Of a DNA stretch of 36,600 nucleotides, positions 25,856 through 34,180 are shown piece by piece; position 1 is the stretch's first letter; each line of letters opens with the position of its first letter. Both the position numbers and the translations under genes were made by a program. Source of the stretch: Calothrix anomala FACHB-343 (GTDB lineage: Bacteria; Cyanobacteriota; Cyanobacteriia; Cyanobacteriales; Nostocaceae); the NCBI RefSeq assembly GCF_014696435.1, contig NZ_JACJQG010000087.1:1-36600 (forward strand), written 5' to 3'. Below the pieces are notes generated by a model, which did no database searches, had not been told where the DNA came from, and worked only from the letters and a program-made list of their open reading frames with translations.

Positions 25856-25970
25856 TACCAATTCAATATGAAGATGCATATAATTTAGCCTGCGTAGGCA
25901 GGCTTTGTAATTATAGCCCCACCCTTGAGGGTGAGGGGGTTAATGTGCAGCCTGACATAAAATTGGTATA
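25856..25970. repeat. Palindromic repeat bounded by TACCAATT / AATTGGTA
   Basis: TACCAATT (25856-25863) and AATTGGTA (about 25963-25970) form outer inverted repeats. Within lie the 22-bp flank shared with 20823-20844 (here 25897-25918) and the palindrome CACCCT-TG-AGGGTG (25920-25933), extended by a C run and a G run. It fills most of the space between two convergent genes. It could act as a bidirectional transcription stop, but lacks a T tract. Confidence 0.65.
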
Positions 25971-25996
25971 AGACGATAAAAGATGCGATCGCCTGC

Positions 25997-26413
25997 TTAA
26001 CTTTCTCCACCTTTTTTGAGAAACTGCTGTAAAATCTCTGTAGGCGGGCGATCCCAAGTATCTATATGCTCGTATATCAAGCCATTTTGATTAAACTTAT
26101 AAGTTGAATACCCATTAAAAAAGATTTTCGCTTTCCAAGGAACGCGCAAAACCCCACGCACTGTCCACTTGGCTAAAATCGTATCTTCCGCAGACTGATA
26201 CACTTCATGTAAATCAAAGTAAATTTGTGTAAAAAATAACTGAGCGTGAAAGCGTAAAGTCCAAAATATAATTCGATAGTTAAATTTATATTTAAACTTA
26301 TTTACCGGGTCGCGAAAATAAATATCCTGGGTATATATATCGTAAGAAATATCTTTTTCAAACAACGTCGGTAAATCATGTTTGAGAATTGTAATTACCT
26401 GTTCTATCTGCAT
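25997..26413 (-). CDS. DUF2358-family protein
   Basis: Small (138-residue) protein of the plant/cyanobacterial DUF2358 family (PF10184), with a cystatin/NTF2-like alpha+beta layout: IEQVITILKHDLPTLFEKDI, IYTQDIYFRDPVNKFKYKFN, an aromatic central strand region and WTVRGVLRVPWKAKIFFNGY. ATG 26413 is chosen over the GTG at 26428 because AGGGT is well placed before it and homologues typically start near the IEQV helix. It lies 19 bp after the GHL10 gene's stop, on the same strand, so the two are likely cotranscribed. Function is not known. Confidence 0.85.
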   Translation of the reverse strand: MQIEQVITILKHDLPTLFEKDISYDIYTQDIYFRDPVNKFKYKFNYRIIFWTLRFHAQLFFTQIYFDLHEVYQSAEDTILAKWTVRGVLRVPWKAKIFFNGYSTYKFNQNGLIYEHIDTWDRPPTEILQQFLKKGGES

Positions 26414-26432
26414 TAATTTACCCTGCACCTGT

Positions 26433-27587
26433 TTAAAAAAGATTTCGCAAAAACCGTTCTAACTTTTGCCACAAAGATAAACTTCTTTGGCTATGTACCG
26501 TACCTACATGCAAATCAGCTAAAGTGGGAAACGATGCCGATTGTGCATACAGTTTTTTACGCAGTACTTGAGCTAAAGCGCCATCATTTTCTCGCAAACC
26601 TTCATAAAAAAAGAATACCTCTCCCTTAATTCCTCTTTTGCGATTACATTCAATTGCCTTAATTAAATATTCAGGACTAATACAATAGGAACCAAGTTTC
26701 ATCAAAATTCCTGGTGCTAACTTGGTTAATGTTGCATCTGTAAATTGTTCACTTATCAAGCGATTAATAATACATTTATAACTAACAAAATCGCGACGAT
26801 AAATTTGCGGGTGAATCATATCGACTATTCCCCGCTTGAGCCAGGTAACTGAATCTTGCAAATATTCTTTAAATCCCCAATCATAAATGTTGGGGGACAC
26901 AGACACAATTAAATTCGGGTTAATGGCTTTCACTTCTTGATAAAGACGGGCTAAGAATTCAGTTAAAATATCTGCACGCCATTGTAACCATTGTCTATCT
27001 TGGGGGTTTGCTGGCGGATCTTGGTGAAACTGTTGACGATAAAGGGCGATAGTTTGCTCATCATAGCCACCTTCAGCAGGTAAAGCAGGTAAGCGATCGT
27101 CACCTTGAATGCCATCAACATCATAATTCTTGACAACTTCCAAGACTAAATTTAACAAAAATTCTTGCACTTGCGGATCGAGGGCATTCATCCACTCAAA
27201 ACCATTCTTTTGCAGTAGTTTACCATTGCGATCGCGCGCCGCCCACTCCGGTTTTGTCTGCAACAGCAACCCGCCATTAGCATTGTAAGAACTGGCAAAG
27301 CCATATTCAAACCAAGGTATAACTTTTAACCCCACCCGGCGCGCTTCAACAATTAATTCTCTTAAAGGATCTCGTCCAATAAAATTAGGGTTAATTTCTA
27401 CACCAAATGTTTGCTGCATCAATTGGCTAGGGTAAAAAGTGACTCCCTGATTCCAAACCACAGGAAACACCACATTAAATCCTGTCTCCGCCAAAAAATT
27501 CATCGCCTCAGCAATGCGTTGCTGAGACTTTAGTACTTTACTATCGGTATTGGTTAACCAAACACCGCGTATTTCTCTCAAGCTCAT
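26433..27587 (-). CDS. GHL10-type glycoside-hydrolase-like protein
   Basis: TIM-barrel protein of the GHL10/DUF187 family (PF02638; glycosyl hydrolase-like 10). Seen: EIRGVWLTNTDS at the N-terminus, GFNVVFPVVWNQGVTFYPS, KVIPWFEYGF, YDVDGIQGDDRLPALP and VSVSPNIYDWGFKEYLQDSVTWL, all family signatures of the barrel. No signal peptide is seen, so it may be cytosolic. ATG 27587 is chosen; TTG 27596 adds three residues. Stop and start distances (19 bp to DUF2358, 12 bp from the DUF1206 gene) indicate an operon. Substrate unknown; a role on peptidoglycan or glycan is only family-level speculation. Confidence 0.88.
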   Translation of the reverse strand: MSLREIRGVWLTNTDSKVLKSQQRIAEAMNFLAETGFNVVFPVVWNQGVTFYPSQLMQQTFGVEINPNFIGRDPLRELIVEARRVGLKVIPWFEYGFASSYNANGGLLLQTKPEWAARDRNGKLLQKNGFEWMNALDPQVQEFLLNLVLEVVKNYDVDGIQGDDRLPALPAEGGYDEQTIALYRQQFHQDPPANPQDRQWLQWRADILTEFLARLYQEVKAINPNLIVSVSPNIYDWGFKEYLQDSVTWLKRGIVDMIHPQIYRRDFVSYKCIINRLISEQFTDATLTKLAPGILMKLGSYCISPEYLIKAIECNRKRGIKGEVFFFYEGLRENDGALAQVLRKKLYAQSASFPTLADLHVGTVHSQRSLSLWQKLERFLRNLF

Positions 27588-27599
27588 CTGCCGCAATTT

Positions 27600-28415
27600 T
27601 TAATTCACGACTAGCTGACTATACCGCGCTTTGACCACCATATAAATACCATAAGCAATTAAACCCAGTGCTACAAAGCCTAAAAGCCAAGCGCCATAAG
27701 CTTGTTGCGCCAAAGCCTGTAACGCCTCATCTAACCCGCCAGCAGCTTGCGCGTTAGATTGAGTTGCAGCTTGAATCAAAAACCAACCAATAATACAAAA
27801 TACAATCCCCCTAGCTATTAATCCAAATCGACAAATACCTATTACCCACTTTTGTTCTTTATGGCTTAACTCAGTTAAATTTAGTTCTCTACGAAACTTT
27901 GTACTATATGCTTGATAAAACTGATAAAATCCTAAGCCAATAATAAATGCTCCCACAGTTCCTACTAACCATTGACCAAATGGTTGATCAAGTAATATCT
28001 CTGTCCAATCTTGAGTAGAGTTACTATTATTATTACCTCCAGAACCTAAGATAATTTGTACAGCACTAAAAGCTAAACTTCCATATAAAAAACCATTAAT
28101 CACATAACCAATTCGCTGTGCCAAGCCTTTAACATCAGTACCTTTATTTTCTGGATCTTTGATTGCTTGGACAAAACGCCACAGCACATATCCAATCAAG
28201 CCAATTGCTACCAAAACCAGCAGAAACTGACCAAATGGTTGTTGTGCAATAGTTTGTAAAGCTCCTTGCGTATCAGTTGTTCGCCCACCCGTACCAAAAG
28301 CCACCTGAGCCGCTAGTAACCCAACGATACTGTAAACTACTCCTTTAGATGCATAACCAAACCTTGCTAATCTCTCCACCCATCCTGAAGGATGATGCAT
28401 CAAATGTTGTGTCAT
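27600..28415 (-). CDS. DUF1206 membrane protein
   Basis: Polytopic protein of 271 residues made of three tandem DUF1206 units (PF06724). Each has a W/L-RFGYASKGVVYSIVG-like or R-x-G-Y/L-x-x-(K/R)-G first helix and a second helix ending in GY: VERLARFGYASKGVVYSIVG (13-32), LAQRIGYVINGFLYGSLAF (about 101-119), CRFGLIARGIVFCIIGW (about 196-212). About six membrane helices. It heads the leftward group with GHL10 and DUF2358. Divergent from the epoxide-hydrolase-like gene by about 224 bp. Function of the family is unknown. Confidence 0.88.
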   Translation of the reverse strand: MTQHLMHHPSGWVERLARFGYASKGVVYSIVGLLAAQVAFGTGGRTTDTQGALQTIAQQPFGQFLLVLVAIGLIGYVLWRFVQAIKDPENKGTDVKGLAQRIGYVINGFLYGSLAFSAVQIILGSGGNNNSNSTQDWTEILLDQPFGQWLVGTVGAFIIGLGFYQFYQAYSTKFRRELNLTELSHKEQKWVIGICRFGLIARGIVFCIIGWFLIQAATQSNAQAAGGLDEALQALAQQAYGAWLLGFVALGLIAYGIYMVVKARYSQLVVN

Positions 28416-28639
28416 ATTAGTTGCCTATAGAAATAATATTTTTTATCAAGATTTACCCGGTCTCTACATCTATCTTTTGACAAATTTAGTAATTACTAAA
28501 GAAATATTTTTACTAGATATTAACTAAAAAACTATTAGTAATACTTCTCTTTTTACAGATGTTTCTATGAAAATACATCAGCATAATTCAATCATCTCTG
28601 ATAGATTTTTACGGTATTTTATCTAATGGAGTAAGATTG

Positions 28640-29506
28640 ATGACTGCTGTAATTCAACCTTCTTGGACTCACGAATATATCACTACCAATAGTGTAAAAC
28701 TGCATTACGTTACCCAAGGTGAAGGCCCTTTGCTGTTGATGTTACATGGGTTTCCTGAATTTTGGTATTCTTGGCGCTATCAAATCCCAGAATTCGCTCA
28801 ATATTTTAAAGTTGTCGCCTTAGATTTACGTGGTTACAACGATAGCGATAAGCCAAACCAGAAATCTGCTTATGTGATGGATGAATTTGTCAAAGATATT
28901 GCGGGAGTAATTCAAGGCTTAGGCTATGAAACATGTGTATTAGTGGGACATGATTGGGGAGGTGCGATCGCCTGGAATTTCGCCTATACTTATCCAGAGA
29001 TGTTAGAAAAATTAATTATTCTTAACTTGCCCCATCCGGCGAAATTTGCTCAAGGCTTACTGACTCTGCAACAATTAATTCGTAGTTCCTATATTTTCTT
29101 TTTTCAGCTACCTTGGCTACCAGAATTACTCATCAAAAGCTCAGACTATGCAGCCATTGAACGAGCATTTAAAGTTATGGCAGTTGACAAGAGTACTTTT
29201 ACACAAAACGATATCGACGCTTATAAAAATGCTGCTGCTAAACCTGGCGCTCTCACTGCGAGTTTAAATTATTATCGCAACGCTTTGCGGCAGCGAATAT
29301 TTAAAAGCAACTGGGGAATTTTGACTGTACCAACTTTGATGATTTGGGGCGAAAACGATACGGCTTTAGGTAAAGAACTTACTTACGGTACAGAAACCTA
29401 TGTTCAAGATTTGCAAATCAAATATATCGCCCATTGTAGCCATTGGGTTCAGCAAGAACAGTCAAAATTAGTCAATCATTATATGCGAGATTTTCTCAGG
29501 CTTTAA
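28640..29506 (+). CDS. Alpha/beta hydrolase, epoxide-hydrolase-like
   Basis: 288 residues. Oxyanion loop HGFP (36-39), nucleophile elbow GHDWGG with Asp105, acid Asp240 (GENDT) and catalytic His268 (CSHWVQQ). Asp as nucleophile, with the cap-region SLNYYRN supplying Tyr, points to an epoxide hydrolase or haloalkane-dehalogenase-type member; HGFPEFWYSWRYQIPEF is the typical epoxide hydrolase signature. It lacks a signal peptide, so cytosolic. ATG 28640 is preferred to the TTG one codon upstream; GGAG (28628-28631) is well spaced. Substrate unknown. A 221-bp AT-rich region separates it from the divergent DUF1206 gene. Confidence 0.9.
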   Translation: MTAVIQPSWTHEYITTNSVKLHYVTQGEGPLLLMLHGFPEFWYSWRYQIPEFAQYFKVVALDLRGYNDSDKPNQKSAYVMDEFVKDIAGVIQGLGYETCVLVGHDWGGAIAWNFAYTYPEMLEKLIILNLPHPAKFAQGLLTLQQLIRSSYIFFFQLPWLPELLIKSSDYAAIERAFKVMAVDKSTFTQNDIDAYKNAAAKPGALTASLNYYRNALRQRIFKSNWGILTVPTLMIWGENDTALGKELTYGTETYVQDLQIKYIAHCSHWVQQEQSKLVNHYMRDFLRL

Positions 29507-29815
29507 AAGCGCAAAAATGCTTGTTTTCCGCTAATAATCAGCAATTGCATAAGTTATATTAAAATATCCTAAAAAAATATATTAATTTAGGCAATTGCTT
29601 TACAAGAATTAACAGTAATTTAATAGGCATCATTTTCCTAAATTTTCTGCCTCATCAAGCCGCCAAAACCTTGATAAATCGGCAGTTCATTGACAGCAAA
29701 TAACTGGCTTACCCAAATCTCTTATGTACTCAATTAACATAATTGCAGAAAATTAGTGAGATAATAGAACTGTGAGGAAAAGAACGGATTTTACTTGAGT
29801 ACCAAGGGGGAAATT
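29507..29815. other. 309-bp intergenic region, largely unremarkable
   Basis: AT-rich. The only structure noticed is a nested stem (CTGCC 29647-29651 with GGCAG 29681-29685; ATCAAG 29654-29659 with CTTGAT 29670-29675). AAGGGGGAAA (29804-29813) is the ribosome site of the next gene. No clear promoter was identified. Confidence 0.5.
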
Positions 29816-30271
29816 ATGAAACTCCAGCTATTAGCAGTTCTAGCCTTAGCCACTCCCCTCTTTTTCACTACCGCAGTCAAAGCTGATAACCCGCAAGACT
29901 TACAAAAGTTGTTAACAACTGGGGAATGTATTAACTGTAATTTAAGAGGTGCAAATCTCAGTAGCGCGCATTTAATTGGAGCCGATCTCAGAGGTGCAAA
30001 TCTCCAAAATGCTAATCTTAGTGGAGCTAACCTTGAAGGAGCCGATCTCACTGGTGCTAACTTAACAGGAGCAAACTTAACTTCAGCTTACATAACCAAT
30101 GTGAATTTGAAGCAAGCCAACCTCAATAATGCCAATTTAACTCGTGCCAAAATTTACGATTCTAATGTTTATCAAGCATCAATGAATAATCTCACCATCA
30201 CTGATGCCGAAATCTATCACACAGGAATTGGTATTGGTGGCGAGGATGCGGAAATTCCCGATTGGAAATAA
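29816..30271 (+). CDS. Secreted pentapeptide-repeat protein
   Basis: 151 residues from ATG 29816, which starts a clear signal peptide ([20 protein letters not shown], cut after VKA at 23). TTG 29795 would put seven polar residues ahead of the signal, so it is not chosen; AAGGGGG is well placed. Pentapeptide repeats A(N/D)LxX run from about 43 to 108 ([36 protein letters not shown]), followed by a less regular tail. CINC (39-42) is a Cys pair typical of the short secreted cyanobacterial members, in the periplasm or thylakoid lumen. It would fold as a quadrilateral beta-helix; the function is unknown. Confidence 0.9.
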   Translation: MKLQLLAVLALATPLFFTTAVKADNPQDLQKLLTTGECINCNLRGANLSSAHLIGADLRGANLQNANLSGANLEGADLTGANLTGANLTSAYITNVNLKQANLNNANLTRAKIYDSNVYQASMNNLTITDAEIYHTGIGIGGEDAEIPDWK

Positions 30272-31005
30272 GCTAAACTGATGAAGTATTAGCAGAAATT
30301 GGAGTTTGTAGATTTAGGATAAGAAAAACTGAATCCTAACCATCTAAATCCTAAATCTCTCTCCAAAAATTAGTAAAAGATTCTCAGGATTTTGTCGTTG
30401 ACATGTAGACGTTGAATTTTGCCAGCAAGGGAAAATAGGTAAGAGTCCATAGTCAACAGATGACAGAAAATTCAGCCAAACTGATTTTTAGGCGATCGCT
30501 CAATCTACATAGATGCAATACCATATAAATGATTTTCTGTCTAGTCTATTTCAACACATAAAAACTTTTATTACAGATTAATATCACTAGCAATGGTTTA
30601 ATTGACTCACACTGCTTAAGATAGCTTTAATATCCGGCTAAATCGGGTTTGAGGCTTGTATAAATAAGGAGTGGACTGACTTTTGCGTAATTTGTACTTC
30701 TAATTAAGTACCATAATGGGCAACTGACATGACATGGGATAATAGCAACCTGAGGATTCCAGTTGATTTAAAAACAGAACTCAGAAAGCTGACTTTTATA
30801 GTTCCTGCTGCCATCTGACTTCTATCCTCCTACTTAATTGCTACCTGGTAGTTGATCGAGTAGTGGTTAAAGGACAATTATGGTGATAGGACACTAAAAC
30901 CATTTTGAACCCAAACTCAGTTGTAACGATGCTCAAGAGCATCACCTAATCAACACCCTTGAGGTTGTAATTGTCCGGATTAGAGAAACTCAACTGTTAC
31001 AATTA
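30272..31005. other. 734-bp intergenic region containing a structured leader
   Basis: AT-rich with no convincing ORF. AGATTTAGGAT (30310-30320) and ATCCTAAATCT (30348-30358) form an 11-bp inverted repeat lacking a T tract. The part nearest the CAAD gene (30872-30976) has two nested inverted repeats and is described separately. Promoter boxes could not be assigned. Confidence 0.5.
30872..30976 (+). promoter_or_regulatory. Hairpin-rich leader before the CAAD gene
   Basis: GGACAATTA (30872-30880) and TAATTGTCC (30968-30976) are perfect 9-bp inverted repeats enclosing GATGCTC-AA-GAGCATC (30928-30943). The gene begins 30 bp later. It could be a 5' untranslated region with a regulatory fold, or two protein sites. 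No known riboswitch class is recognised. Confidence 0.4.
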
Positions 31006-31452
31006 ATGGAAGCGAAAATGCAAGAACCGGAATTCACAGAAACCAAGTCTTCAGAGACCACGATGACAGACATCAACAATCAAAGCGGAACCATCACTAA
31101 ACTCCAGCCACCCGCGCAGTCTCAAGAGCAATGGCTAAAATATGGAGAACAAATCTCAAGCTTTTTAGGGACGCTACCTGAATATCTAGGAAACTTCTTT
31201 AATCAGTATAAGCAGCCCCTAGTTTCCATCGGCTTAATCGTCGGAGCAGTTGTCGCCGTTAAGGTACTATTGGCAATCCTAGATTCTCTCAACGACATTC
31301 CCTTAGTAGCACCTACCTTTGAATTAATTGGTATCGGTTACTCCGCCTGGTTTGTTTATCGCTATCTACTCAAAGCTTCCACCAGGAAAGAATTAACCAA
31401 CGAAATCACCACACTTAAATCACAAGTTGTGGGCAAAAACGCTCAAGAGTAA
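31006..31452 (+). CDS. CAAD-domain thylakoid membrane protein
   Basis: 148-residue member of the CAAD family (cyanobacterial aminoacyl-tRNA synthetase appended domain, PF14159). Polar N-terminus to about 70, then two membrane helices, PLVSIGLIVGAVVAVKVLLA (about 68-87) and APTFELIGIGYSAWFVYRYL (about 102-121), with the conserved helix-connecting DSLNDIPLV. Stand-alone CAAD proteins of this size resemble the thylakoid CURT1 curvature proteins and probably anchor or bend membranes; here it is not fused to a synthetase. The start is ATG 31006; ATG 31018, after GGAAG, is equally possible. It has a structured leader. Confidence 0.9.
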   Translation: MEAKMQEPEFTETKSSETTMTDINNQSGTITKLQPPAQSQEQWLKYGEQISSFLGTLPEYLGNFFNQYKQPLVSIGLIVGAVVAVKVLLAILDSLNDIPLVAPTFELIGIGYSAWFVYRYLLKASTRKELTNEITTLKSQVVGKNAQE

Positions 31453-31796
31453 TGTATTGCTGAACCAGTTTTTCTGCCTAATCAACAGCCCTAGTGTTGT
31501 CATTAGAAAGAACAATCAGTAAAACTGGCCACAATAAATTTTATTAAACTGTAGCCGCACCTTAATTGGTAGCGGCTACAGATTTAAGAATCCCCTGACT
31601 TTCCCCCACAAATGAGCATCGCGAAATTTGTCCAGTCAGGGGATTTTTAAGCTATTCTGCTTTTAATTTCCACAATCCATCGTGAAGGCTGTTGACAGTT
31701 GACCGTTAACAGTTAACAAGATAATCGTTAATTGTAGGGGCATTGGCACTGCCATGCCCCGAAGCGCGTATTCATGCAATTTAGACGTGCATTAGC
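31453..31796. other. 344-bp convergent intergenic region
   Basis: Contains a 10-bp perfect hairpin CTGTAGCCGC/GCGGCTACAG (31549-31558 and 31572-31581), the terminator at 31589-31648 and a short run of heptads (31690-31717: GTTGACAGTTGACC then GTTAACAGTTAAC). No gene seen. It separates the CAAD gene from the convergent SLH gene. Confidence 0.7.
31589..31648 (+). terminator. Probable rho-independent terminator of the CAAD gene
   Basis: AATCCCCTGACT (31589-31600) pairs with AGTCAGGGGATT (31634-31645), followed by TTTTT. An inner stem, ACAAAT (31608-31613) with ATTTGT (31626-31631), shortens the loop. The long loop makes it less canonical but the outer stem is strong. It lies about 140 bp after the stop. 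Confidence 0.6.
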
Positions 31797-32852
31797 TTAC
31801 TTAGGTAAACGAACAATGTTATTTGAGGGAATTGCTTCCAATCTCCCCCTATAAACTAAAGCTTGATGAACCATTGCTGCTACCTCAGCTCTAGTAGCTT
31901 CTTGATTAGGCGCAAAAACTTCCAAATTAGGATAGTTGACAACCAAACCATTAGCTGTTGCCGAAGCTACCTTATCAGTCGCATATTGAGGAATATCTTT
32001 AGCATCTTTGTATATTTTTAATATCTGCTCTGGCGACGCAGGGGTTTTCAGATTCAACCCGCTAACCAAAGCCACTAACACTTGTACGCGAGAAATCTTT
32101 TGTTCTGGTTGAAAAGTTTGGTTAGGGTAACCTTTCAAAAATCCTGTACTAATAGCTTGGTTAATCGCCGGAATTGCCCAGAATTTATCTTGAATATCCT
32201 TAAATTTGGGCGTATTTTGCACAGGTTTATCTTCAAAAGCTTGTTGTAATATCGCCGCAAATTCTGCACGGGTTACAGGCTGATTCGGTCTAAAAGTGTA
32301 ATCGGGAAAACCCTTAATCGTACCGCGAGCAGAAAGAACATTAATAAACTTCCGACCCCAAAAATCATCAGGTACATCGTTAAAGGCGATTGGTGGTGGG
32401 ATAGCTGACTTTTTCTTTGCCGGCGTTACCAAAGAGAATGGTGGTGTCAAAGGTTTGCTAGCAGACAAAGGAGGTTGTACTTGCCCTGGAGTAACAGGAG
32501 CGATCGCAATTGGTGGTAAAACAGAGGTAGAAGGTACCTCATCGCTAGTTAATGGTGCCGTACTAGATTCAACATTAGGTGTCGGTACAGGTGATGGTAA
32601 AGTCTCTGTTTCTGTATTAGGCTGCACTTGGGGAACAGGAGAAGGTAACCCTGGATTTTGCTGAATATTGGGTGAAGTAGCGGGAGATAAAGAAAATATC
32701 TCACCTACATTCCAGTCAGAATCTTTACGAGACAGCGACCAAAAGATAATCGCGCCAATCGTGCTAAAAGCAACCAGAACGGCGATAAATTCATCAAAGC
32801 CAAGGGGATTTTTTGAAGATGACTCAGGATCGGGAGGTGGCGTGTTTGTCAT
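31797..32852 (-). CDS. SLH-domain cell-envelope protein
   Basis: 351 residues. Short cytosolic N-terminus with one membrane helix (FIAVLVAFSTIGAIIFWSLS, about 23-42), a Pro/Thr/Ser-rich linker (about 60-155), then three SLH repeats ending GTIKGFPDYTFRPNQPVTRA, GFLKGYPNQTFQPEQKISR and GLVVNYPNLEVFAPNQEATR, which carry the expected basic residue after the variable loop. SLH repeats bind pyruvylated secondary cell-wall polymers in other bacteria; a cyanobacterial ligand is only inferred. Since the window's EPS genes include a pyruvyl transferase, a link is possible but not shown. It lies about 140 bp beyond the CAAD terminator, convergent. Confidence 0.9.
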   Translation of the reverse strand: MTNTPPPDPESSSKNPLGFDEFIAVLVAFSTIGAIIFWSLSRKDSDWNVGEIFSLSPATSPNIQQNPGLPSPVPQVQPNTETETLPSPVPTPNVESSTAPLTSDEVPSTSVLPPIAIAPVTPGQVQPPLSASKPLTPPFSLVTPAKKKSAIPPPIAFNDVPDDFWGRKFINVLSARGTIKGFPDYTFRPNQPVTRAEFAAILQQAFEDKPVQNTPKFKDIQDKFWAIPAINQAISTGFLKGYPNQTFQPEQKISRVQVLVALVSGLNLKTPASPEQILKIYKDAKDIPQYATDKVASATANGLVVNYPNLEVFAPNQEATRAEVAAMVHQALVYRGRLEAIPSNNIVRLPK

Positions 32853-33070
32853 CGTAGCACCCTACTAGGGAGAAATAGGTATCTAAAATCTATTGAACAA
32901 TCAAATATTAATACCCAAATTAATTTTCAGGATCTTTTTGGCTGCATCATCTGCATAAAATGTTACCTCATCAGCAACAAGCCTCATCTCCCCCATCCCC
33001 CATCTAAACCTCCGGATTACTACCGCCAACCTTTACGGGTGAGGAGGATAGCGGCGATACGGAGATCACC

Positions 33071-33270
33071 TATGTCAACTTAACATGACACCCAGTTACC
33101 GCAAGGAACTGAAGTTCCTTGCTAATAGCCAAAGTCATCTCAAGATGACTAAATATCCTCAAAATCTTGAGTCTACTTCAGTAGACTTGGGCTATTAGCC
33201 TGAGAATTCATTCTCAGGCGGGCGACAGAGCTAAGACAAAGGCTATTTTCAGCTTAAGTTGACACCAATG
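33071..33270. mobile_element. MITE-like element, copy 2, with nested cruciform
   Basis: Outer ends TGTCAACTTAA (33073-33083) and TTAAGTTGACA (33254-33264). Inside: GCAAGGAACT-GA-AGTTCCTTGC (33101-33122); an outer stem TAATAGCC (33123-33130)/GGCTATTA (33190-33197) that encloses AGTCATCT-CA-AGATGACT (33133-33150) and AGTCTACT-TC-AGTAGACT (33170-33187); then GCCTGAGAAT-TC-ATTCTCAGGC (33198-33219). The right end matches 24 of 25 bases of the element at 20927-21155. It encodes no protein. Confidence 0.75.
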
Positions 33271-33290
33271 TACGAAGATTCACCCCAACA

Positions 33291-33313
33291 AAAGTTAAGC
33301 GCGGCTTAACTTT
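33291..33313 (-). terminator. Possible terminator hairpin of the GIY-YIG gene
   Basis: AAAGTTAAGC-GCG-GCTTAACTTT, a perfect 10+3+10 inverted repeat 57 bp beyond the stop of the - strand gene. Read on that strand it is followed by only TTTTG, so termination is uncertain. It could also belong to a repeat. Confidence 0.4.
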
Positions 33314-33370
33314 GGAGAGAGTGAGCGACAAATATATTCAGAACCTTCAGAAAGCCATACAAATTACCAA

Positions 33371-33916
33371 CTATTTCAAATCCAGCAATCCTTCTTCTTT
33401 CAACTTGGGATTAAAGCGGATTTGTGTTTGACAACCACGGGTTTCTAAAACAGCTAAAATCTCAGACTCTACTCGCCGTGCTACATTTTTAATAATTTTC
33501 ATTTGTGTCACTTCATCATTGAGAGGATTTTGATATTTTTCTTGTTCTTCAGGTGTCATTTTTGCTTTAACATCAATGGCATTCGTCCATTGACTTTTAT
33601 GTTCTCCATTACCTAAAGGCAAACTACCATTCTCAGTAATCCAAGCCTGCTCGATACTTTCTAAAAGAGTGCGGTTTGGTCTGTCAATAGTTTGAACTTT
33701 AACCCAATAGCATGTTTGTGGCTGACGTACTAAATGCTGTTTCAAACTTAAATAAACATCGCGAGAATAACCTAAAAATTGCAATACTTTATCTTGGTCA
33801 AAGATAGCATATACTCCTATTTTCCCCTGAAATTGTTCAGGTAATTGTCCATTTTCGTCAAGATAAGGAACATATTCTAGCGTTTCTAATAAAGAAATAT
33901 TTGTCTCATTACTCAT
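33371..33916 (-). CDS. GIY-YIG-nuclease-like protein
   Basis: 181 residues. The GIY and YIG elements read GVYAIFD (about 33-39) and LQFLGYS (about 46-52), followed by RDVYLSLKQHL with the expected Arg and a Glu in AWITENGSLP. The layout fits a GIY-YIG domain of about 90 residues, but the first motif is altered (V for I) and the YIG reads FLG, so nuclease activity is uncertain. The C-terminal part, MTPEEQEKYQNPLNDEVTQM onward, is not typical of repair nucleases. ATG 33916 is in a clear context. Isolated gene; the target is unknown. Likely a cyanobacteria-specific family. Confidence 0.75.
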   Translation of the reverse strand: MSNETNISLLETLEYVPYLDENGQLPEQFQGKIGVYAIFDQDKVLQFLGYSRDVYLSLKQHLVRQPQTCYWVKVQTIDRPNRTLLESIEQAWITENGSLPLGNGEHKSQWTNAIDVKAKMTPEEQEKYQNPLNDEVTQMKIIKNVARRVESEILAVLETRGCQTQIRFNPKLKEEGLLDLK

Positions 33917-34019
33917 AAATTCAATTCGTAATTTTAAAGCCTAAATTTGATAATTGGTTAATTAAAAATTAGTTGCAATACACATTAATATAGCCATTCT
34001 ATTTTATCTGTGAAAAATA

Positions 34020-34061
34020 TTGACTGTTGACTGTTAACTGTTGACTGTTGACTGTTGACTG
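34020..34061. repeat. Heptanucleotide array (TTGACTG, six units)
   Basis: Six TTGACTG units; the third reads TTAACTG. The same unit and orientation as the 24457 array. Confidence 0.9.
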
Positions 34062-34180
34062 CCAACAACCCTACATCTAATATTTCACAAATCCTTAACA
34101 GATTGCTATATACTCTAAAATCAGTGTATGGGATTAAGGTAGTTAATAGTAGTCCCCACAGCAATAAACTACAAAATAAT

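Larger units (their letters stand above)
32853..33370. other. 518-bp intergenic region with MITE-like copy 2
   Basis: Between the start of the SLH gene and the stop of the GIY-YIG gene, both on the - strand. It holds the MITE-like element at 33071-33270 and the hairpin at 33291-33313. The part 32853-33070 is unremarkable and should contain the promoter of the SLH gene. Confidence 0.65.

Noticed and set aside
25856-25970. Rho-independent terminator between the metal-binding and DUF2358 genes
   Set aside because: Palindromes present but no T tract on either strand; better explained as a dispersed repeat.
32455-32868. Two Gly/Val-rich + strand ORFs opposite the SLH gene
   Set aside because: They are antisense to the Pro/Thr/Ser linker and N-terminus of the SLH protein, which has clear SLH motifs.
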